A DNA stretch of 64,000 bases from Nonomuraea jiangxiensis (GTDB lineage Bacteria > Actinomycetota > Actinomycetes > Streptosporangiales > Streptosporangiaceae). Each line of letters starts with the position of its first letter. The stretch's first letter is position 1. The notes under the pieces were generated by a model, which was not told the DNA's origin, did no database searches, and saw only the letters and a list, made by a program, of their open reading frames with translations. A program made the translations under genes and the position numbers. Positions 7,860-15,186 of this stretch are shown piece by piece. The stretch is taken from positions 62,001 through 126,000 of the forward strand of contig NZ_FNDJ01000004.1 of the NCBI RefSeq assembly GCF_900099965.1, given 5' to 3'.

Positions 7860-9056
7860 ATGACGATGTCCGCCTTGGGCGAGCCGTGCGTTCTGCTCAA
7901 GCTGGGCGAAATCGTCCTCAAAGGCAAGAACCGCGAGGTGTTCGAACGCCGGCTGATCGCCAACATCCGCGACGCGCTCAAGAGCCTCGACCTCAAGGTG
8001 GACGTGCGCAAGCGGCATGGCGTCATCGCGATCTTCCTGCCCCAGGGCGCCACCGCCGAGCAGGCGCGGGCCGTGGCCGAGCGGGTCGCCGACGTGCCCG
8101 GCCTGGTGTGGATCCACCAGGCCTGGCGGGTGGCCAAGGATCCCGACACCGTGCTCAAGGCCGGGCTGGAGCTGGTCGGCGAGAGCGAGGAGGCCAAGCG
8201 GGGCGCCCGCTTCGCGGTCCGCTCCCGCCGCCGCGACAAGCGCTTCCCGCTGCGCTCCAACGAGCTCGACCGGCTCGTGGGCGGCGCCATCAACGACGAG
8301 TACGGCCTGCCCGTCGACCTGAAGAACCCTGAGCTGACGGTGAGCATCGAGGTCGACAGGGACGAGGTGTTCGTCTTCACCGGCGGCATCCCCGGCCAGG
8401 GCGGCCTCCCCGTCGGCAGCAGCGGCCGGGCGCTGGTGCTCATGTCGGGCGGCATCGACTCCCCGGTGGCGGCCTACCGGATGATGCGGCGCGGCCTGCA
8501 CGTCGACTTCCTGCACTTCTCCGGCATCCCGTTCACCACCTCCGAGTCGATCTACAAGGCTTATGCGCTGGTCAGGAAGCTCGACAGGTTCCAGGGGCGG
8601 TCGCGGCTCTGGGTGGTGCCGTTCGGCAAGGCGCAGCAGTCGATCCGCACCTCCGGCCAGGACCGGCTGGCCGTGATCGCGCAGCGGCGGCTCATGCTCA
8701 AGACGGCCGAGGAGGTCGCCCACCGCATCCGCGCCTCCGCGCTGATCACCGGCGACGCGCTCGGCCAGGTCTCCTCCCAGACCCTGGCCAACATCACCGC
8801 CCAGGACAACGCGGTGGAGCTGCCGATCCTGCGGCCGCTGGTGGGCTGGGACAAGACCGAGATCATGGCCGAGGCGCGGCGCATCGGCACGCTGGAGATC
8901 TCGGAGCTGCCCGACGAGGACTGCTGCACGCTGCTCGCGCCCAAGCGCGCCGAGACGCGGGCGAAGATCGAAGATCTGCGGCAGATCGAGAAGCGGCTCG
9001 ACGCCGAGGAGCTGTGTGTGCAGCTCGCCGACTCGATCCAGGAGTACACGCTCTGA
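7860..9056 (+). CDS. thiI: tRNA 4-thiouridine / thiamine thiazole sulfurtransferase ThiI
   Basis: 398 residues from the ATG at 7860, chosen because GGAGG lies seven bases upstream. Order of domains: ferredoxin-like N-terminus, THUMP RNA-binding domain (about 65-165), then a PP-loop adenylating domain with SGGIDSPVAAY (about 195). It adenylates U8 of tRNA and transfers sulfur to give s4U; in some bacteria it also serves thiazole formation. There is no C-terminal rhodanese domain, so an external sulfur carrier must act; a DEDCC motif near residue 360 offers candidate cysteines. Thiamine genes thiE and thiOSG lie 16-20 kb away, not adjacent. Confidence 0.93.
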   Translation: MTMSALGEPCVLLKLGEIVLKGKNREVFERRLIANIRDALKSLDLKVDVRKRHGVIAIFLPQGATAEQARAVAERVADVPGLVWIHQAWRVAKDPDTVLKAGLELVGESEEAKRGARFAVRSRRRDKRFPLRSNELDRLVGGAINDEYGLPVDLKNPELTVSIEVDRDEVFVFTGGIPGQGGLPVGSSGRALVLMSGGIDSPVAAYRMMRRGLHVDFLHFSGIPFTTSESIYKAYALVRKLDRFQGRSRLWVVPFGKAQQSIRTSGQDRLAVIAQRRLMLKTAEEVAHRIRASALITGDALGQVSSQTLANITAQDNAVELPILRPLVGWDKTEIMAEARRIGTLEISELPDEDCCTLLAPKRAETRAKIEDLRQIEKRLDAEELCVQLADSIQEYTL

Positions 9057-9142
9057 CGCGGGTGGTCCGGGTACGCCCGGTGCGGGCTCGTGGCGTGCGG
9101 CGGCCGTACCCGATCGCTCGTGGCGGGTGAGGCGGCATCAGG

Positions 9143-10186
9143 TCAGGCGGTCACCCAGCCGTCCGCCGCGACCGCCGCGGACTTGCCGAGCAGCGCCGGG
9201 AAGTCGGTCATGACCTGGGCCAGCTCGCCCAGGTCGGCGTCCACCAGCGCCTGCGGGCCGTCGCAGAGCGCCTGGTCCGGCCGCGGGTGCACGTCGATGA
9301 TCACACCGTCGGCGCCCACCGCGACGGCCGCCCGGGTCAGCGGCAGCACCAGCTCGCGCCGGCCGCCCGAGTGCGAGGGGTCGATGATCACCGGCAGGTG
9401 CGACAGGCGCTGCGCCACCGGCACCGCCGAGACGTCGAGCGTGTTGCGGGTCGCCGTCTCGAACGTCCTGATGCCCCGCTCGCACAGCACGATGTCCAGG
9501 TTGCCGCGCTGCGCGATGTACTCGGCGGCCATCAGCCACTCCTCGATGGTGGCGTTCATGCCGCGCTTGAGCATCACCGGCCGTCCCGCCGCGCCGACCG
9601 CCTGCAGCAGCGCGAAGTTCTGCATGTTGCGGGTGCCGACCTGCAGCATGTCGGCGTAGGAGGCCACCAGCTCCACGTCCCTGGCGTCGACCACCTCCGT
9701 CACGATCGGCAGCCCGGTCTCCTCGCGCACGTCGGCCAGGATGCGCAGCCCCTGCTCGGCCAGCCCCTGGAAGGCGTACGGCGAGGTGCGCGGCTTGAAG
9801 GCCCCGCCGCGCAGCAGGGCGGCGCCCGCCGCCTGCGCCATCCTGGCCGCCTCCAGCGTCTGCTCGTGCGTCTCCACCGCGCACGGCCCCGCGATCAGTG
9901 TCACAGTGCCGGGGCCGATCGGCACGCCGCCCACGTGGATCGTGGAGCGTTCCGGATGGTTCTCCCGGCTGACCAGCTTGTACGGCGTCGACACCCGCAT
10001 GACGTCGCGCACCCCGCCCATCCCGCGCAGCGCCGCCGCGTCCAGCTGCGTCACGTCCCCGACCAGCCCCACGATCGTGCGCCGCACCCCCTTGCTGACG
10101 AACGCCTCCACCCCGGCCGACTGGACGACCGACACGATCGACGCCAGATCGTCCGCGGTGGCCTCGGGCCCCATCACGATCACCAT
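9143..10186 (-). CDS. aroF: 3-deoxy-7-phosphoheptulonate (DAHP) synthase, type I-beta
   Basis: 347 residues. It condenses phosphoenolpyruvate and erythrose 4-phosphate, the first step of the shikimate pathway. Residues 1-70 form a ferredoxin-like/ACT-type regulatory domain (MVIVMGPEATADDLASIV) like that of the Thermotoga enzyme; the barrel follows with IAGPCAVE, RGGAFKPRTSPYAFQG, LKRGM and DPSHSGGRRELV. AGAGCAGC-type Shine-Dalgarno sequence GAAGGAGC lies just upstream of the ATG at 10186. The transcript carries a leader peptide with clustered Phe, Trp and Tyr codons and a strong terminator (see those entries), implying attenuation by charged aromatic tRNAs besides any allosteric control. Confidence 0.95.
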   Translation of the reverse strand: MVIVMGPEATADDLASIVSVVQSAGVEAFVSKGVRRTIVGLVGDVTQLDAAALRGMGGVRDVMRVSTPYKLVSRENHPERSTIHVGGVPIGPGTVTLIAGPCAVETHEQTLEAARMAQAAGAALLRGGAFKPRTSPYAFQGLAEQGLRILADVREETGLPIVTEVVDARDVELVASYADMLQVGTRNMQNFALLQAVGAAGRPVMLKRGMNATIEEWLMAAEYIAQRGNLDIVLCERGIRTFETATRNTLDVSAVPVAQRLSHLPVIIDPSHSGGRRELVLPLTRAAVAVGADGVIIDVHPRPDQALCDGPQALVDADLGELAQVMTDFPALLGKSAAVAADGWVTA

Positions 10187-10213
10187 GTGCTGCTCCTTCT
10201 GTGTCCGGAAATG

Positions 10214-10249
10214 CCGAAGGCCCCGGGTCCTGGTGGACCCGGGGCCTTC
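10214..10249 (-). terminator. Attenuator terminator in the DAHP synthase leader
   Basis: A 16-bp perfect stem (CGAAGGCCCCGGGTCC at 10214-10229, complement 10234-10249) with loop TGGT. On the minus strand it lies between the leader peptide stop and the aroF start, followed by GCATTT rather than a long T-run, as is common in GC-rich actinomycetes. The upstream segment GGCGAACG, which abuts this stem, is complementary to CGTTCGCC inside the leader peptide gene, giving a mutually exclusive antiterminator. Confidence 0.72.
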
Positions 10250-10262
10250 GTTCGCCTGTCTG

Positions 10263-10331
10263 CTAGCGCAGCGTCAGATGGCGAACGGACTCGGGTCCGT
10301 CGCCATACCAAAACAGGAACGCGTTGCGCAT
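10263..10331 (-). CDS. Aromatic leader peptide (22 aa) upstream of DAHP synthase
   Basis: A 22-codon ORF, ATG to TAG, beginning MRNAFLFWYG: Phe-Leu-Phe-Trp-Tyr are encoded consecutively at codons 5-9, so all three aromatic end products are represented. Directly after the Tyr codon comes GGCGACGGAC, which pairs with GTCCG(T)TCGCC to form hairpin 1:2; GTTCGCC-A-TCTG pairs alternatively with CAGA-CA-GGCGAAC (2:3) just before the terminator. A ribosome stalled at the aromatic codons would cover arm 1 and favour 2:3. The -10 hexamer TACGAT (10340-10345) is 8 bases from the ATG, so the mRNA probably starts at or near the leader codon. The arrangement is read directly; the regulatory logic is inference from trp-type attenuators. 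Confidence 0.75.
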   Translation of the reverse strand: MRNAFLFWYGDGPESVRHLTLR

Positions 10332-10339
10332 AGGTCCCA

Positions 10340-10345
10340 ATCGTA
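10340..10345 (-). promoter_or_regulatory. -10 element of the aroF leader transcript
   Basis: TACGAT on the minus strand, eight bases before the leader ATG at 10331; fits the TANNNT pattern seen in front of several leaderless genes in this window. No clear -35 consensus. Confidence 0.5.
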
Positions 10346-10424
10346 GCGCACAGCACCCGCCCGCGAGCCATCGGAGATCCGGTGGCAGGATGGCTCAAGA
10401 CGCGAGATCGGTGAAGGAGTGATC

Positions 10425-11021
10425 GTGGAGGAGTCGCGGCTGCCGCCGGGCCAGTACGTCCCACGCGGCCGACCCGTCATCCACTACGGCCGGGTGCCCC
10501 GGTTCAAGCCGGAGAGCTGGGACTTCCGTGTTTCCGGCGCCACCGCCTCGGGCGCGGAGCACCGCTACACCTGGAGCGAGTTCGAGCGGCTGCCGCGCGT
10601 GACCCGGATCGCGGACTTCCACTGCGTGACCAAGTTCTCGCTCATGGCCAACGAGTGGCGTGGCGTCGCCCCGGCCACGATCATGGAGGTCGCCCCGCCG
10701 GGCCCCGGCGTGAGCCACGTGATGATCTGGGCCGAATACGGCTACGGCGCCAACCTGCGGATGTCCGACTTCACGGCGGCGGACACGCTGTTCGCCACGG
10801 AGCTCGACGAGAAGCCGCTCAGCCCTGATCGCGGCTTCCCGCTGCGGATCGTGGTGCCGCACCTGTACGCATGGAAGAGCGTCAAATGGGTGCGCGGCAT
10901 CGAATACCTCCTGGAGGACCGCCGCGGTTTCTGGGAGGAGCGCGGCTACCACAACATCGCCGACCCCTGGCGCGAGCAGCGCTACTCCTACCAGGAAGAA
11001 CCCGGCGAAGGCCCCCCTTAG
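10425..11021 (+). CDS. Molybdopterin-dependent oxidoreductase (sulfite oxidase-like domain)
   Basis: 198 residues consisting of one Oxidoreductase_molyb domain and nothing else. The molybdenum-ligating cysteine is in DFHCVTKFS (about residue 69); other family features are WRGV, the YGYGANL segment and the C-terminal VVPHLYAWKSVKWVRGIE. It lacks a Tat signal and the C-terminal dimerisation domain of true sulfite oxidases, so it is a small cytosolic YedY/MsrP-like relative whose substrate is unknown. The GTG at 10425 is preferred over 10419 because GAAGGAG ends five bases before it. It stands alone between the divergent aroF leader and the sensor kinase gene. Confidence 0.85.
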   Translation: MEESRLPPGQYVPRGRPVIHYGRVPRFKPESWDFRVSGATASGAEHRYTWSEFERLPRVTRIADFHCVTKFSLMANEWRGVAPATIMEVAPPGPGVSHVMIWAEYGYGANLRMSDFTAADTLFATELDEKPLSPDRGFPLRIVVPHLYAWKSVKWVRGIEYLLEDRRGFWEERGYHNIADPWREQRYSYQEEPGEGPP

Positions 11022-11076
11022 ACTTCACGCTGAGTTTTCCCCCGGACACGGTCCGTTCTTGGCTACGGTTGCCCGC

Positions 11077-12234
11077 ATGCTGACCACCGCGTGCGTGGCG
11101 CTGTCATGCCTGTTCTTCCTCGCGGGGTCCCTGGCCGGCTTCGGGCTCGCCCGGGCCCGGTGGCGCCCCGCCGCGCCGCAGTGCGGCCGCAGGTCGGACG
11201 AGGCGACGTTCACCACGCTGCACATCGCCGCGATGGCCGCCCCCGCCCTGCGCGCCGGGCTCACCCGCGACTCGGCCCGCAAGGCCGTGGGCCACCTGCA
11301 CACGCTCCTCGGAACCCAGGCCGTCGCGATCACCTCCACCGACGCCGCGCTGGCCTGGGACGGGCCGTGCACCGACGACGTGCTCACCCACGCCAGGGCC
11401 ACGCTGGCCGCCGGGCGGGCGCAGGTGTTCCCCGGCGAGCCGCACGGGGCCGTGGTGGTGCCGCTGACCGTGGACGGCACGGTCGTGGGCGCGCTGGCGG
11501 CCTTCGACGACGAGGTGAGCGCGGCGCTCGTGCGTACCGTCACCGAGGTCGCGAGCTGGGTCTCGGGCCAGCTGGAGCTGGCCGAGCTGGACGCCTCGCG
11601 GCGGCGCGCGCTGGAGGCCGAGATGCGCGCCCTGCGCGCGCAGATCTCCCCGCACTTCGTCTACAACGCGCTCACCACGATCGCCTCCTTCGTCCGCACG
11701 AACCCCAAGCGCGCCCGCGACCTCCTGCTCGACTTCGCCGACTTCGCCCGGTACGCCCTGCGCCGGGCGCACGACTTCACCACCCTGGCCGAGGAGCTGA
11801 CCTGCGTCGACCGCTATCTGCTGCTGGAGCGCGCCCGATTCGGCGACAAGCTGCGCTTCAGCATGCAGGTGGCGCCGGAGGTGCTGCCCGTGCCGGTGCC
11901 GTTCCTGTGCCTGCAACCGCTGGTCGAGAACGCCATCAAGCACGGCATGCGGGGCCGCGGCGGGGCCGGCGAGGTGCGCGTGGTGGTGCGCGACGCGGGC
12001 CCCGAGGCGCACATCACCGTCGAGGACGACGGCGCCGGGATGGACCCCGAGTGCGCGCGGCGCATGCTCGACGACGACCCCGCCCGCGAGGGCAGCGGCA
12101 TCGGGCTGGCCAACGTGGACCTGCGCATGCGGCAGATCTACGGCGACGGCTACGGGCTCGTGGTGGAGACGGCGCTGGGCGCGGGCACCAAGGTGCGGCT
12201 GCGAGTTCCCAAGACGCAACTCACCACATTGTAG
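11077..12234 (+). CDS. LytS-type sensor histidine kinase
   Basis: 385 residues. One N-terminal membrane helix (LTTACVALSCLFFLAGSLAGF), a GAF-like sensor region (about 50-165), a His_kinase segment RAQISPHFVYNALTTI with the phosphoacceptor His, and an HATPase domain (VENAIKHG, DDGAGM, GSGIGLANVDLR). This is the HPK7/8 LytS/YehU architecture, which pairs with LytTR regulators; one is encoded next. I use the ATG at 11077, eight bases after the -10-like hexamer TACGGT (11064-11069), suggesting a leaderless message; the in-frame TTG at 11059 would lie upstream of that start point. The symporter downstream suggests it senses a carboxylate, as the pyruvate-sensing BtsS does in E. coli. Confidence 0.92.
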   Translation: MLTTACVALSCLFFLAGSLAGFGLARARWRPAAPQCGRRSDEATFTTLHIAAMAAPALRAGLTRDSARKAVGHLHTLLGTQAVAITSTDAALAWDGPCTDDVLTHARATLAAGRAQVFPGEPHGAVVVPLTVDGTVVGALAAFDDEVSAALVRTVTEVASWVSGQLELAELDASRRRALEAEMRALRAQISPHFVYNALTTIASFVRTNPKRARDLLLDFADFARYALRRAHDFTTLAEELTCVDRYLLLERARFGDKLRFSMQVAPEVLPVPVPFLCLQPLVENAIKHGMRGRGGAGEVRVVVRDAGPEAHITVEDDGAGMDPECARRMLDDDPAREGSGIGLANVDLRMRQIYGDGYGLVVETALGAGTKVRLRVPKTQLTTL

Positions 12235-12300
12235 CCGAATGATTACGCAGGGCTGGCGTGTCGCTTGTGACCTTTGCTTGTATACGGCAGCGTGGAGGAC

Positions 12301-13041
12301 ATGCTGAGAGTCCTGGTCGTCGACGACGAGGTGCCGGCTCTGGAGGAGCTCGCCTATCTGTTGCGCCAGGACGACAGGATCGAGCACGTCACGACCGCGG
12401 CCGACGGCGTCACGGCGCTGCAGGACATGGTCCAGATGATCGGCGGGGGTGAGCGGCTCGACGGGGTGTTCCTGGACATCAGGATGCCCGGGCTGGACGG
12501 GCTCGACCTCGCCCGGCTCGTCGGCGGCTTCCCCAGCCCGCCCCGGCTGGTGTTCGTGACGGCGCACGAGGAGTGCGCGGTGCAGGCGTTCGAGCTCGAA
12601 GCGGTCGACTACCTGCTCAAGCCCGTCAGGGCCGAGCGCCTGTCCGAGGCCGTGCGCAGGCTGGAGGCCGCCACCTCGCCCACCGCCGAGCCCGGCCAGG
12701 ACGACGTCATCCCGGTCGAGCTGGGCGGGCGCACCAGGTTCGTGCCGCAGCAGTCCGTCTGGTTCGCCGAGGCCAAGGGCGACTACGTGCGCCTGCACAC
12801 CGTCGACGGCAGCTATCTGGTGCGCATGTCGCTGGCCGCGCTTGAGCGCCGCTGGTCGGACGCCGGGTTCATCCGCATCCACCGCAGCACGCTGGTCTCG
12901 GCCCGGCACGTCAGCGAGCTCAGGTTCGAGGGCGGCCGGGTGACGCTCACCGTCGGCACCGAGATCCTTCAGGTCAGCAGGCGGCACAGCCGTCAGGTCC
13001 GCGAGCAGCTCGTCCGCCAGCATCGGGGTGTGATGTCGTGA
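12301..13041 (+). CDS. LytTR-family response regulator
   Basis: 246 residues: receiver domain 1-120 (VLVVDDE acid pocket, phosphorylated Asp in VFLDIRMPG, TAHEE switch, KPV lysine) and a LytTR DNA-binding domain (about 140-240, with VWFAEAKGDYVRLHT, FIRIHRSTLVS, LQVSRRHSRQVRE). It is the partner of the upstream LytS kinase and probably activates the downstream symporter operon. The start is uncertain: the ATG at 12301 follows GGAGG by only two bases, whereas the GTG at 12292 lies five bases after TATACG and could be a leaderless start adding three residues. Confidence 0.93.
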   Translation: MLRVLVVDDEVPALEELAYLLRQDDRIEHVTTAADGVTALQDMVQMIGGGERLDGVFLDIRMPGLDGLDLARLVGGFPSPPRLVFVTAHEECAVQAFELEAVDYLLKPVRAERLSEAVRRLEAATSPTAEPGQDDVIPVELGGRTRFVPQQSVWFAEAKGDYVRLHTVDGSYLVRMSLAALERRWSDAGFIRIHRSTLVSARHVSELRFEGGRVTLTVGTEILQVSRRHSRQVREQLVRQHRGVMS

Positions 13042-13063
13042 TCGGCAGCCAAGGCGTCGTGCG

Positions 13064-13354
13064 GTGACCGCGCGGCGGGTGGGCCTCCCGCGGCGGCCGG
13101 CCGCGTCCGGGCGGGCGCGCGCCCGCCCGGGCTCCGCGGAGGACGGACCCGACGTGCGGGCCGTCATGCGGCGGCAGTTACGGCAGGCGCTGCTGACCGT
13201 GGGCGCCATGGCCGGGCTGCTGGTGGGCGTCCCGGTGGTCGCCCTGTGGGTGCCCGCCCCCGGGGTGTGGGTGGCCCTGTCGATGGGCGTGCAGTGCGTC
13301 TGGGTGGGGCTGGCCGTGCTGCATCTGAGGCGGGCGGAGCGGCTGGAGCGATGA
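13064..13354 (+). CDS. Small two-helix membrane protein linked to SSS symporter (DUF485-like position)
   Basis: 96 residues with a basic, disordered N-terminus and two transmembrane segments (LLTVGAMAGLLVGVPVVALWV and WVALSMGVQCVWVGLAVLHL). Small proteins like this routinely precede ActP/MctP-type symporters and are thought to be accessory subunits. Its stop overlaps the symporter start (ATGA). The GTG at 13154 (VRAVMRRQLRQ) is a plausible shorter start because the first 30 residues look non-conserved and no ribosome-binding site precedes 13064. Confidence 0.7.
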   Translation: MTARRVGLPRRPAASGRARARPGSAEDGPDVRAVMRRQLRQALLTVGAMAGLLVGVPVVALWVPAPGVWVALSMGVQCVWVGLAVLHLRRAERLER

Positions 13355-14844
13355 CCGTCGCGGTGCTGACCGGGATCGCCTTCGTGCTGGTTCTGGGCGT
13401 CATGGTGGGTGCCGCGCGACCACGCCGCTCCAGCGGTGTCTCCGACTTCTACGTGGCGGCCAGGACGGTTCCTCCCTGGTGGAACGGTGCCGCGATCACC
13501 TCGGAGTTCACCTCGGCGGCGGCCTGCCTGGGCACCGCCGGGCTCATCGCCACCCGGGGCGGGCCGATGTTGTGGTATCCGGTGGGGGCCGCCGCGGGCT
13601 TCGTCGTCATCCTGGCGCTGGTCGTGGCGCCGTTGCGGCGCTCGGGCACGTACACGCTGCCGGACTTCGCCGAATGGCGGCTGGGGTCGGCCCGGTTGCG
13701 GCAGTTCGCCACCTGCTTCGTGCTGCTCATCGGGCTCGCCTTCCTGGTGGCCCAGCTGCACGCGGCCGGGATCGTGGTGCGGTTGCTGACCGGGCTGCCG
13801 CCGTGGCTGGGCTGGGCGGCCGTGGCGGCGGTGACGCTGGCGGTGGCGCTGGCGGGCGGGCTGGGCAGCGTGACGAGCGTGCAGGCCGTGCAGTTCTGGC
13901 TGAAGCTGGTCGTCTTCCTGGGGGTGGGGGTGGCCTGCTGGTGGATGTCCGGCACGCGGCCGGTCTCCTGGTTCGAGGAGGGCTACCGGGGCGGGACGGC
14001 GGAGCTGGCGGGGAGCGGCGACCCGTCGCTGCCGGGCGTGCTGACCGTGCTGCTGGCGTGCGCGCTGGGCACGATGGGGCTGCCGCACCTGATCGTCCGC
14101 CTCTACACCAACCGGGACGGGCACGGGGCCCGCAGGTCGATCGTGGCGACGCAGGCCATGCTGGCGCTGTTCTGCTTCGTGCCGCCGCTCTACGGGCTGC
14201 TGGGGCACGTCCACGTCTCGGGGGCGGCGGCGGACGAGATCGTGCTGCTGCTGCCCGCCAGGATGCACCCAGGGCTGGTGGGCGAGCTGCTGACCGGCTT
14301 GCTGGCCGCGGGGGCGTTCGCGGCCTTCCTGGGCACCACGGGCGGGGTGCTGGTGGCGGTCGGGGGAGCGGTGTCGGCGTCCCTGACGCGGGCCGGGGTC
14401 CGCGCCTTCCGCACCGCCGTGGGCGCGGTCCTGCTGGCCGCGCTCGTCCTGACCGCGGTCACCAGCCCGCGGGCGTCGGTGGCGCTGGTGCTGGTCGGCC
14501 TCAGCCTCTCGGCGGCCACGTTCTGCCCGCTGCTGGTGCTGGGGATCTGGTGGCGGCGGCTGACGGCGGCGGGGGCGGCGGCCGGGTTCGCGCTCGGCGG
14601 GGGCGTGACGGTCACGATCGTCGTGTGTGCGGAGGCGGGCGTGAAAATGGGCGCGCTGACCTCCTATCCGGCACCGGTGGCGGTGCCGGTCGCCTTCGCC
14701 GCGATGATAGGGATCTCCCTGGTCACACCGGGTCGGGTGCCCCGTGGAGTGGGGCGGATGATGGCCAGGATGCACCTGCCGGAACGGCTCCAGAACCCAC
14801 GAACCTACCGTCCGTCGCTTCCGGGTGACCGCTCATCGCCTTAG
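13351..14844 (+). CDS. Sodium:solute symporter family carboxylate transporter (ActP/MctP-like)
   Basis: 497 residues with about 13 transmembrane helices. SSS family features include SDFYVAARTVPPWWNGAAI at the N-terminus, the GLGSVTSVQAVQFWLK segment and TMGLPHLIVRLYT in the middle. The close family relatives carry acetate, pyruvate or other short monocarboxylates. It overlaps the preceding small gene by 4 bp and is the last gene of the kinase-regulator-transporter cluster, which is the usual arrangement for uptake systems that sense their own substrate. The C-terminus (MHLPERLQNPRTYRPSLPGD) is cytosolic. Substrate not determinable from sequence. Confidence 0.88.
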   Translation: MTVAVLTGIAFVLVLGVMVGAARPRRSSGVSDFYVAARTVPPWWNGAAITSEFTSAAACLGTAGLIATRGGPMLWYPVGAAAGFVVILALVVAPLRRSGTYTLPDFAEWRLGSARLRQFATCFVLLIGLAFLVAQLHAAGIVVRLLTGLPPWLGWAAVAAVTLAVALAGGLGSVTSVQAVQFWLKLVVFLGVGVACWWMSGTRPVSWFEEGYRGGTAELAGSGDPSLPGVLTVLLACALGTMGLPHLIVRLYTNRDGHGARRSIVATQAMLALFCFVPPLYGLLGHVHVSGAAADEIVLLLPARMHPGLVGELLTGLLAAGAFAAFLGTTGGVLVAVGGAVSASLTRAGVRAFRTAVGAVLLAALVLTAVTSPRASVALVLVGLSLSAATFCPLLVLGIWWRRLTAAGAAAGFALGGGVTVTIVVCAEAGVKMGALTSYPAPVAVPVAFAAMIGISLVTPGRVPRGVGRMMARMHLPERLQNPRTYRPSLPGDRSSP

Positions 14845-14929
14845 CACTCTCCGTATGGCGATGACTACAGACCGTTCGACGAGCTGACCGTAAACGGGGT
14901 TTCGCCCACAAGATCGCGACCGTAGTGTT

Positions 14930-15164
14930 TCGGCATCGGAAAGCCACCTCGGCGCATCGGGGGGGACGAGCCGCAAAGGCTCACGCAGGTCTGATGCGCC
15001 GGATTCACCGGTGACCGCGCAGGTCGCCACGGCTGCCGGGCCCTCATCCGGGGGTAGGGCCCGCCATGCCGATCAGGTGATGGGGCACCCGCCGAGGCCG
15101 AAGATCGGCCCCGTGATCCGGCCTTCGGGGGCGGCCGGATCGCGCGAGTGGGTGCCCCTATCAC
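14930..15164 (+). ncRNA. Candidate structured non-coding RNA between convergent genes
   Basis: This fills most of the 342-bp gene-free stretch 14845-15186. Helices seen directly: TCGGCAT/ATGCCGA (14930-14936 with 15066-15072) encloses hairpin 1 (GGCGCATC 14951-14958 with GATGCGCC 14993-15000, inner stem GAGCC/GGCTC), hairpin 2 (GGTGACC/GGTCGCC, 15010-15028) and hairpin 3 (GGGCCCT/AGGGCCC, 15038-15062). A second domain is a three-way junction closed by GTGATGGGGCACCC (15077-15090) with GGGTGCCCC-T-ATCAC (15150-15164), holding GGCCGA/TCGGCC and GATCCGGCC/GGCCGGATC hairpins. A plus-strand promoter is possible: TTCGCC (14901) - 16 bp - TAGTGT (14923). Pairing does not settle the strand. I could not match it to any riboswitch or RNA family I know. 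Confidence 0.5.
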
Positions 15165-15186
15165 GCTTTCCCGTCGATCGGCCGCC

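Noticed and set aside
11104..14775. 1223-codon open frame on the minus strand
   Set aside because: It is antisense to the kinase, regulator and symporter genes and has only His/Arg/Gln-rich composition, typical of the shadow frame in GC-rich DNA.
14930..15010. Possible ydaO (c-di-AMP) or other known riboswitch because of GGTGAATCCGG on the minus strand
   Set aside because: The remaining conserved blocks (GACAGCTAAC, GGGGGACC in the right order) are absent and no gene lies downstream on that strand; kept as an unclassified RNA.
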